DNA from: Candidatus Poseidoniaceae archaeon
Lineage (GTDB): Archaea; Thermoplasmatota; Poseidoniia; Poseidoniales; Poseidoniaceae
Assembly (NCBI GenBank): GCA_013329355.1
Contig: DUKK01000157.1
Span: forward strand, 1-12,637
Length of the DNA: 12,637 nt
Direction of reading: 5' to 3'
Shown here piece after piece: positions 6,886-12,637 of this stretch. Every line of letters begins with the position of its first letter. The stretch's first letter is position 1. The notes below the pieces were generated by a model, which had not been told where the DNA came from, did not search any database, and was given only the letters and a program-made list of their open reading frames with translations. A program made the position numbers and the translations under genes.

Positions 6886-6962
6886 ATCAATCACTCAAGC
6901 ACCCTTGCGACTTGCCTCTCATTATTAATCACTCCGCATGTATCGTATGTGAAATACGATGG
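6886..6962 (-). promoter_or_regulatory. rpsO upstream region: hairpin and putative promoter
   Basis: This 77-base gap holds a perfect 7-base inverted repeat, ATCGTAT (6942-6948) and ATACGAT (6954-6960), with a 5-base loop. It starts two bases after the arcS stop on the minus strand. Downstream on the minus strand is a TATA-like TTAATAAT (6928-6921). With normal archaeal spacing it would start transcription near 6898, leaving a leader of about 13 bases before ATG6885. The hairpin may end the arcS transcript or act as an operator. The TATA call rests on position and AT-richness only. Confidence 0.35.
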
Positions 6963-8741
6963 CTACAGGCGCTGGTGACCTTTTGCCAGCATTCCGGGTG
7001 TTGATGACCATTCCCAACCTGATGCTGTGGCCCTAGCAAGTCCAATCGGTGCAGAATTTTGTATAACTAACAAATCGTCACCAGATAAAATTGACTTATC
7101 AAATACCTCGACTATGCTACCAAAGATGTCACCCTTCCACGAAACCTCTGGTTTAATTGAGATTTCCTTTAGCGAGGAGTGTTCTGCTATTGGGTGTATG
7201 GATGACTTAGACAAAGAAAAACCACGACGGTCATTTGACCACAGGGCTATTTGTTTGCTATTTTGTTCTAACCGCCAGTAGGGTGGTTTACCCCTAATTT
7301 TAACATCAAACAACCAACTATCGTTGTTCATTTTGTAACGAGCGACACTCTGGAAATTATCTTGGAGAATTTTGTGATGTTTCCGATTCCTATATCCGTG
7401 CTTCTTTGAGACCAATGAAGTGATTTCACGTAAGCTATCTAAGGCATCCCGAGAAGTAGGCGGAAGATTTTGGCTGGTATCATAATACTCAACGCCCTTT
7501 AAATCGAATTTCATCGAAGTGTGGTTGATCACAGTGTGATATTGATTGCGGTCAATCAATGACTTAAGCATGAGATATGTCCTATCAACTTCATCAGCAC
7601 TCCATACACCTGTTACTGGAATATCATAATGAGAGGCCGGCCAGGTCTCTTCTAAATCTCGCGGGACTAGACCAAGTGGTGATGTCACCATAACCTCGTG
7701 GAAACTAGTATTTCCGATTGCATCGAGAAATTTTCTATGAGATTTTGACATACGATATGGTTTCTTGGCTGAACATGGTAACAACACTAAGACTCTGTCA
7801 AGTCCGGACGGTGGTAAATACTGATTTGCGATATAATCAACCCAGTGCGTTACTATAGGGTTGGCCAATGATTCAGCAGAATTGCAATGCAAAGAATAGC
7901 CTTTAGAAACGTGGGAAATTCCAACTCCCTGTTTCATTCTTACAACTTGATCGTGATATCTTAGGTGTTCGACTAACTTTGGACTGTTCAATGATCGTTG
8001 CTCAACTAGTGACCGTAATGAACCGCTTGATAGGGCTGACTTTACCTCATTGATTGCCAGTTTCCAATGCAGCAATTGTGACTCCATATCAGTGTTCTCC
8101 AGCGAGTCAGAACCGACCTTATTGCGGGGACCTGAACCTGTAAGTAGGATGTCAGCAGCTGAGCATTGCCTAGATCGTGCAAGGTCGAATATGTCAACGC
8201 CAAACCACGTCAAAACTGCAACATTATCTGGTCCGCCAAGCCCCGGAGTCCAGATTAACGCTCCAGGGAATTGATGTTTGATAGCTACTAAAGCATCAAT
8301 CAATTTCCTCTGCTGGCCAGCTAGTTGAACAGCATCAACTAAAACAATAATACTTGGGTTAATTGCCAAATTGGTTAGGTTTTGGTCATGGTTCAGTCGT
8401 TGCCATGAGATTGGAAGTAGGCCACCATATCCTGCAGCTTCGCCTGCATCAGCCTCGTCTAAGGATGGTGGTAGAACATGGCCCACTTTTGATTCAAAAG
8501 AGGGTGAATTCTCAGCAAAACTAGGTGGGGAGAGTGGTAAATTTGACTTCACTGTTAGGGTTTGTGGAATCTCATCATCGGTAACCGCACTAAACGGCGC
8601 AAGGGTTTCTTCCATTTTTATATCATCGCGTAGAGAGATTAAGCATGGCGTTGATGCGAGCGGTGATTTCCGATCCCCAAGTGACCAACTCCTAGCATAG
8701 AGGTAGCGGTGAGTCACCGTTCTGCCCAGCTCATTCGCCAT
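6963..8741 (-). CDS. arcS: Archaeosine synthase ArcS
   Basis: ArcS acts after the archaeal transglycosylase TgtA: it modifies preQ0 at position 15 of the tRNA D-loop on the way to archaeosine (G+), transferring an amino-acid nitrogen source onto the nitrile. The key signature, PC-x3-KPY-x2-S-x2-H, is complete at residues 322-335, with family blocks TSPLGLVPRDLE (353-364) and HYDIPVTGVW (371-380). The N-terminal part is a diverged TGT-like barrel (TPCLISL at 31-37; VDAVQLAG near 135), and residues about 515-592 form a PUA RNA-binding domain (GDDLLVIQNSAPIGLARA). 592 aa is in the usual range. ATG8741 is preferred; GTG8756 would add five residues. It reads towards rpsO, 77 bases away, and is divergent from the 731-aa surface protein gene. 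tgtA is not in the window. Confidence 0.93.
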   Translation of the reverse strand: MANELGRTVTHRYLYARSWSLGDRKSPLASTPCLISLRDDIKMEETLAPFSAVTDDEIPQTLTVKSNLPLSPPSFAENSPSFESKVGHVLPPSLDEADAGEAAGYGGLLPISWQRLNHDQNLTNLAINPSIIVLVDAVQLAGQQRKLIDALVAIKHQFPGALIWTPGLGGPDNVAVLTWFGVDIFDLARSRQCSAADILLTGSGPRNKVGSDSLENTDMESQLLHWKLAINEVKSALSSGSLRSLVEQRSLNSPKLVEHLRYHDQVVRMKQGVGISHVSKGYSLHCNSAESLANPIVTHWVDYIANQYLPPSGLDRVLVLLPCSAKKPYRMSKSHRKFLDAIGNTSFHEVMVTSPLGLVPRDLEETWPASHYDIPVTGVWSADEVDRTYLMLKSLIDRNQYHTVINHTSMKFDLKGVEYYDTSQNLPPTSRDALDSLREITSLVSKKHGYRNRKHHKILQDNFQSVARYKMNNDSWLFDVKIRGKPPYWRLEQNSKQIALWSNDRRGFSLSKSSIHPIAEHSSLKEISIKPEVSWKGDIFGSIVEVFDKSILSGDDLLVIQNSAPIGLARATASGWEWSSTPGMLAKGHQRL

Positions 8742-8820
8742 AGTTAAGGCTATCACTATTCGTACAAGAATAATTCCTTCTAAACCCTAACTTCAAACAT
8801 GACAATACTGACGCACAGTC
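8742..8820. promoter_or_regulatory. Divergent promoter region of arcS and the 731-aa gene
   Basis: This 79-base gap separates two genes transcribed away from each other and must hold both promoters. AT-rich AATTATTC on the minus strand, centred near 8772, is about 30 bases from ATG8741, suitable for a TATA box of a leaderless arcS transcript. A short inverted repeat, TATTC (8757-8761) and GAATA (8768-8772), overlaps it. For the plus-strand gene the only candidate is a weak TCTAAA near 8779. Neither gene has a recognisable ribosome binding site. Confidence 0.4.
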
Positions 8821-11016
8821 ATGCAGGGTAGTTTTAGAGTGGTGGCGATAGGCCTCATTCTGTTACTTACTGCGAGTTATTTACCATACCATAACATGAA
8901 GACACCAGAAAACCTAACAATTAATTTGGTGGAAAAACCACAGATATTGCAGGCGAATTTCGATCATAATGAGTCCTTTTCTGTCAACAGTGGTGATTAT
9001 TACAGCATTCAGACCAATTGTATAACATGCAGTTCTACCTTGTCAATAAACGGGGCTGAACTAGCCGCTAATCAACAAAATTATTCCGGACAAATTATAG
9101 AAGACGGTGTATTAGAATTAACAATAAATAACCCTAATCTAGAGCAGTTTTCGCCTTCATATCTAGTAACCATAAATGATTCATTTGCAAATAACAGACC
9201 ATCTCCAAATTCAGCCTTTAGCCTGCATGACCCACACATTTGCGAGGTGGCAGATCAGTGTGTCGATTCCAACTCACCCATATTGGCGAGTCAACGCGAT
9301 TACATCACAGAGGATGAAGGAAGGATTATTTCAGGAGTCACTGCCGATGAACAATCAGATTATATCGGACTATTGGTAACACCGGGTGAAACCATTGAAT
9401 TCAGCCTCGAACATTCATCGGCAGATATTGCTGTCGCAGCATATTTTCAGAACTCCACCACAGAAAGCGACTTGGGAGAGTTGTTTGCTAGCATAACAAC
9501 GCATAATTTCGCCAATCAACCAAACGTTGAATTCATAACCTTCGAGCAAGCGGGCAGATTGATAATAAAAATCGACTCCGCAACCGCCGAAACAATATGG
9601 TCCATTGGGGTGATTCTTCATCAACTTAGCGGACCAAAAACCGCCGAAATAAATCATGCGTCAAGCCTTTGCGGACACAATACTGCAACACTTATGTTCG
9701 CCAATAATGATACCACGGCACTAATTTTCACCGCTGAACATTTAGCCGTTGACTATTCTTATCAATCATTAATCGAAGGAAACTGGGTGTCTACTGGCAG
9801 TGGCGTATTTATCCCTAACGTCGAACAACATGTGTTTCCACTTCCAACAAGCAATGCCGTTCGCTTGATACTACATGCGCCAGTGTTTTGTTTGCAAACT
9901 GCTTCAACCAGCTTTGGTGACGCAAACAGTGGCAATGAGGCCCCATCATTGCCGCCAATTCTTAGCACCACAGATAATTCATCGTGGCCAATCCTCGATG
10001 TATATGGCGTTACGACTACTGGGGAATTTACTCACTCTATCAGGGACACATCGGATGTATTTCGAATTGAAATTGACGCTTGGGAAGATTCTGTCCACTT
10101 CATCATGTTAGAGGTGTCTGGTGACATCAATCAGTTTGAAATTGAACTGATCGAGAAGAATCAGGATGACTGGTCTGAATCGCAAACCAAAGTCAAGACA
10201 CGAGCGCTAGGTAAATTGAGTGTTGCAATGGAGGTATCCAGAGGAACTCATTTCTTCAGGGTGTCAATAATCAATAATTCGGTAAATAATTCATGGGGCG
10301 ACTACACTCCGCCAACAAAATATAGCATAATGTCTACTTACGAGTTGGTCGAAGAAGGTGAGGAGCCATGGTTCCCACCTGATGAGAATGCGGAGAAATG
10401 GGGGGAAATTGCCCGCTGGTTCATGGGTGCCCTGTTCTTAGCCCCAGCGGTTTATCTCGGCATTTCTCAAACCAGAAAAAAGATTTACGCGCGAAACTTA
10501 TTGACCAAGCAACAAAGGCTAGACTGGCTAAAAAATCGCCTTGATTCAGGTGTTAGTTCTCGCAAGAACCGACGCGATTTAGCCAGATCCTTAGATGCAG
10601 TGGCAACACTAGACTGGGATGATGCATGCAGTGCCTGGGGTGAACCAGATTTGTCATATCGAACTGAAAATGTCGCAATCGCCGGGTGGAGGTTAGACCC
10701 ACGGATTACCAAAGAGTCCGAAGCTTGGCCAATAATTGTCGGAATTTACATCATTGACGGCAATTGGGAAATCGCTGCCCTGCGGTTTGATTCTCCTGAG
10801 GGTAAAGCCTGGGAGATTAAATCTGTCACACCACGATTTTTGTTCAGCGGTTTTGAAGTATTTTTGGACACGATGAACCACGGTAATAAGACCTTCATAT
10901 CCGTTGAGTTAACTGGCGAAGCAAAATCGGTTGACATCGAATTGAATGGTCGCTTGAATGGGGAGCCATATGCATGCCGAGCAGTAAAATCACTAGCGCG
11001 GCATGAAGAAGAGTAA
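8821..11016 (+). CDS. Single-pass surface protein with a large ectodomain and a cytoplasmic domain
   Basis: 731 aa, no family recognised. Residues 6-21 form the hydrophobic core of an N-terminal signal sequence or anchor. The ectodomain, about 25-525, is rich in Asn, Ser and Thr with several N-x-S/T sequons, and is probably beta-sandwich. It has six cysteines (C67, C70, C141, C147, C284, C357), enough for three disulfides; C67-ITC-70 is a CxxC pair. One membrane segment lies at about 531-548, followed by basic QTRKKIYAR, placing the rest inside. The cytoplasmic part (about 552-731) begins with a charged helical segment (552-600), then a strand-rich region with several tryptophans (about 602-725) that looks like a compact domain. 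ATG8821 is the only sensible start. The stop abuts the convergent dnaJ. A receptor or cell-envelope role is suggested by topology only. Confidence 0.8.
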   Translation: MQGSFRVVAIGLILLLTASYLPYHNMKTPENLTINLVEKPQILQANFDHNESFSVNSGDYYSIQTNCITCSSTLSINGAELAANQQNYSGQIIEDGVLELTINNPNLEQFSPSYLVTINDSFANNRPSPNSAFSLHDPHICEVADQCVDSNSPILASQRDYITEDEGRIISGVTADEQSDYIGLLVTPGETIEFSLEHSSADIAVAAYFQNSTTESDLGELFASITTHNFANQPNVEFITFEQAGRLIIKIDSATAETIWSIGVILHQLSGPKTAEINHASSLCGHNTATLMFANNDTTALIFTAEHLAVDYSYQSLIEGNWVSTGSGVFIPNVEQHVFPLPTSNAVRLILHAPVFCLQTASTSFGDANSGNEAPSLPPILSTTDNSSWPILDVYGVTTTGEFTHSIRDTSDVFRIEIDAWEDSVHFIMLEVSGDINQFEIELIEKNQDDWSESQTKVKTRALGKLSVAMEVSRGTHFFRVSIINNSVNNSWGDYTPPTKYSIMSTYELVEEGEEPWFPPDENAEKWGEIARWFMGALFLAPAVYLGISQTRKKIYARNLLTKQQRLDWLKNRLDSGVSSRKNRRDLARSLDAVATLDWDDACSAWGEPDLSYRTENVAIAGWRLDPRITKESEAWPIIVGIYIIDGNWEIAALRFDSPEGKAWEIKSVTPRFLFSGFEVFLDTMNHGNKTFISVELTGEAKSVDIELNGRLNGEPYACRAVKSLARHEEE

Positions 11017-12135
11017 CTACTGTCGGCGCTTGTTAGCGTCGCTTCTGATAATTTCCTGTAAGTCTTCACTAGAGTATTCTGGTCTAGTTGACTCAAGGTG
11101 TTTAACATCTGACTTGCTAACTTTATTTGGCATTTGTAATTTCACCAATATTACAACATCGCCCCGACCAGACCCCCGTGATCTAGGTAGCCCCTTACCT
11201 CTAATTTCAATAGTCTCACCAGAGTTGGTCATCTTTGGTACGACAATCTTCAAATCACTGCCATCAACGTGTGGCAGAATAATTGTTCTACCTAGTATTA
11301 GGTCGGCATAGTCTAGTGGCAGGGACATTACGAGATCTGCACCCGATCGTTCAAACCATTCGTGTTGTTCGATTTCAAGTTCGATAAACAAATCTCCGTT
11401 TTCTCCTCTTCCACGTGAAGCAGGCTCACCCTTTCCGCGCATCCTGAGACGTGTTCCGTCATCTGCGCCTTTAGGCACATTGAATCGTAATTTTGTCTCT
11501 TTCATTACCTGACCGCTGCCCTTGCAAGTTTTACATTTTGTCTTAATAATTTGACCCATGCCTGAACAAGTCGGACAATCTCTAATGACATCTTGAACGA
11601 AAGGACCTACTTGTTGTCTAGCTCTAATTTTGCCCTGACCACCGCAGTTACTACACGAAATTATGTCGCCATCTTCGGCTCCGGTCCCGCTACAATCCTC
11701 GCAAGAAGTTGGCAATTCGATATCAAGTTCCTCGCTAGTTCCCTGGTATATTGATTCCAAATTTACACTAAAACGAACAATAACGTCATTGCCACGATTT
11801 CGTGACCTCCTAGAGCCACCGCCAAAAAAGCTGGAAAAGAAATCACCGCCTAAGATGTCTTCAAGATTAATGTTGAATGAACCACCTCCGAATCCTCCAA
11901 ACGGTGAGCCTCCCGGAGCATTGTGGCCAAATCGGTCATATGTTTGCCGTTTTTCAGCATCAGATAACACGGCATAAGCCTCTTGTATTTCTTTGAATTT
12001 TTCTTCAGCATCAGGCTCAGAACTACGGTCTGGGTGATATTTTCTCGCAAGACTGCGAAAAGCGTTTTTCAATTCCTTCTCACCAGCAGATTTGTCTACA
12101 CCGAGAACCTCGTAGTAGTCACGCTTTTCTGCCAT
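11017..12135 (-). CDS. dnaJ: Chaperone DnaJ (class A Hsp40)
   Basis: Co-chaperone that delivers unfolded clients to DnaK (Hsp70) and stimulates its ATPase in the cytoplasm. All class A domains are present in order: J domain (about 4-69) with the HPD tripeptide at 34-36; Gly/Phe-rich linker (about 73-107); zinc-binding domain with four CxxCxGxG repeats starting at C145, C161, C187 and C201; and two C-terminal substrate-binding sandwiches with a dimerisation tail. The length of 372 aa is standard and no key residue is missing. ATG12135 is chosen over TTG12138 because six consecutive G lie 6 bases upstream as a ribosome site. Archaeal DnaJ/DnaK systems are generally thought to be of bacterial origin. 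dnaK and grpE are not in the window. A 46-base gap separates it from the zinc-ribbon gene upstream, so the two may be co-transcribed. Confidence 0.97.
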   Translation of the reverse strand: MAEKRDYYEVLGVDKSAGEKELKNAFRSLARKYHPDRSSEPDAEEKFKEIQEAYAVLSDAEKRQTYDRFGHNAPGGSPFGGFGGGSFNINLEDILGGDFFSSFFGGGSRRSRNRGNDVIVRFSVNLESIYQGTSEELDIELPTSCEDCSGTGAEDGDIISCSNCGGQGKIRARQQVGPFVQDVIRDCPTCSGMGQIIKTKCKTCKGSGQVMKETKLRFNVPKGADDGTRLRMRGKGEPASRGRGENGDLFIELEIEQHEWFERSGADLVMSLPLDYADLILGRTIILPHVDGSDLKIVVPKMTNSGETIEIRGKGLPRSRGSGRGDVVILVKLQMPNKVSKSDVKHLESTRPEYSSEDLQEIIRSDANKRRQ

Positions 12136-12141
12136 CAAAGT

Positions 12142-12147
12142 CCCCCC
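12142..12147 (-). promoter_or_regulatory. Ribosome binding site of dnaJ
   Basis: Six G in a row on the minus strand, within AGGGGGGA, lie 6 bases before ATG12135. This purine-rich, anti-16S-like site decides the start in favour of ATG12135 over the adjacent TTG12138. Confidence 0.6.
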
Positions 12148-12181
12148 TAAATGATACCTGTCACTCTAACATCTTTCAAAT

Positions 12182-12637
12182 TCACGGATTTTTTGATAAA
12201 TCCTCTCCACAATTGTCACAATATCTGTCTTCTGGTTTTATTGGATAGCCGCAAGAACGGCATGTAAGCACGGAACTAGATGGTTGAGCACTAATAAATT
12301 CTGAACCGGTTGCAGATAGCATAGCCATAGATTCTAATGTTTGGTTGGATGCACTAATGTTACTTTGTGGTGCGAAAGCTGAGTAATCCTTTGTTGGGCT
12401 TGACGATTCTGTCGGGTATACACTATCTGTCGCTTGCTGGTTTTCACCGAAGTTGTCAATATAATCACTTTCAGGTCCGATTTCCACCACATTACGCTCG
12501 TATTGAATTGGTGCCTGAGGTCTTTCTGCCCGTACCGGATCTGCTTCAGAGGCGGCTTTTAGCGCGGCTTGACGCCTTTGTTCACGTGAATTTATGGCTG
12601 AGGTTGTGCTGAAAATCCCGGTAACAAAATCCAAAAA
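12182..12637 (-). CDS. Zinc-ribbon protein with disordered linker (N-terminus outside the window)
   Basis: At least 150 aa; the frame stays open to the window edge, and the only initiator seen near the edge is TTG12634, so the true start is probably outside. The first visible residues, FLDFVTGIFSTTSAINSREQRRQAA, look like the end of a membrane segment followed by a basic, inside-facing stretch; this is inference. Residues about 30-120 are rich in Ser, Gln, Pro, Glu and Asp, with no pattern of buried residues, and are probably disordered. The C-terminus is a zinc ribbon, C125-x2-C128-x10-C139-x2-C142 (CRSCGY...YCDNCGEDL), of the general zinc-ribbon type seen at protein ends in many archaea. 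The function is unknown. It lies just upstream of dnaJ on the same strand. Confidence 0.7.
   Translation of the reverse strand, partial: FLDFVTGIFSTTSAINSREQRRQAALKAASEADPVRAERPQAPIQYERNVVEIGPESDYIDNFGENQQATDSVYPTESSSPTKDYSAFAPQSNISASNQTLESMAMLSATGSEFISAQPSSSVLTCRSCGYPIKPEDRYCDNCGEDLSKNP

Noticed and set aside
11663..11977. A plus-strand open frame opposite dnaJ, rich in Pro and Ser
   Set aside because: It is the antisense reading of the Gly/Phe-rich and zinc-finger parts of DnaJ, whose repeats keep the opposite strand open.
1..12637. Mobile elements, CRISPR arrays, tRNA or rRNA genes, toxin-antitoxin or defence modules
   Set aside because: No transposase, integrase, direct-repeat array, cloverleaf or rRNA-like stretch was found. 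Coding density and composition are uniform, as in a core chromosomal region.

Overview
The window is archaeal. It carries an archaeal-type glutamyl-tRNA synthetase with a long N-terminal extension and non-canonical HIGH/KMSKS motifs, an archaeal-type ribosomal protein S15, an archaeosine synthase (ArcS) with a C-terminal PUA domain, and an RNase HII ending in a PCNA-binding-like tail. Two large single-copy surface proteins with cytoplasmic tails, a bacterial-type class A DnaJ, modest GC content and very tight packing suggest a planktonic Thermoplasmatota lineage (Marine Group II/III-like). That lineage call is inference; no rRNA or other marker here settles it. I see no mobile element, CRISPR array, tRNA, rRNA or other recognisable stable RNA. 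No gene-free gap exceeds about 85 bases.

Layout. Bases 13-2950 (+ strand) hold rnhB, gltX and a small two-CBS-domain protein, closely spaced and probably co-transcribed. Bases 2951-8741 (- strand, read right to left) hold arcS, rpsO, a DHH/RecJ-like protein with eroded catalytic motifs, a 116-residue helical protein of unknown function, and a 683-residue membrane protein with a signal peptide, a large ectodomain, three membrane segments and a cytoplasmic zinc ribbon. Bases 8821-11016 (+) encode a second surface protein: signal peptide, about 500-residue ectodomain, one membrane segment and a cytoplasmic domain of about 180 residues. Bases 11017-12637 (- strand) hold dnaJ and, upstream of it, a zinc-ribbon protein cut by the window edge.

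How the genes fit together. The recognisable genes serve translation and genome maintenance: GluRS, S15, tRNA archaeosine formation, removal of RNA from RNA/DNA hybrids, and protein folding. The most interesting stretch is rpsO, then the DHH-like protein, then the 116-aa protein. In many euryarchaea a RecJ/Cdc45-type DHH protein is encoded beside rpsO. Here the occupant of that position appears shortened and catalytically degenerate, as expected of a structural Cdc45-like subunit rather than a nuclease. The two surface proteins have a receptor-like layout, with a secreted domain, a membrane anchor and an intracellular domain, and I recognise no characterised family in either. Two convergent gene pairs (2950/2951 and 11016/11017) abut with no base between their stop codons, so their transcripts must terminate inside, or overlap, the opposing gene.
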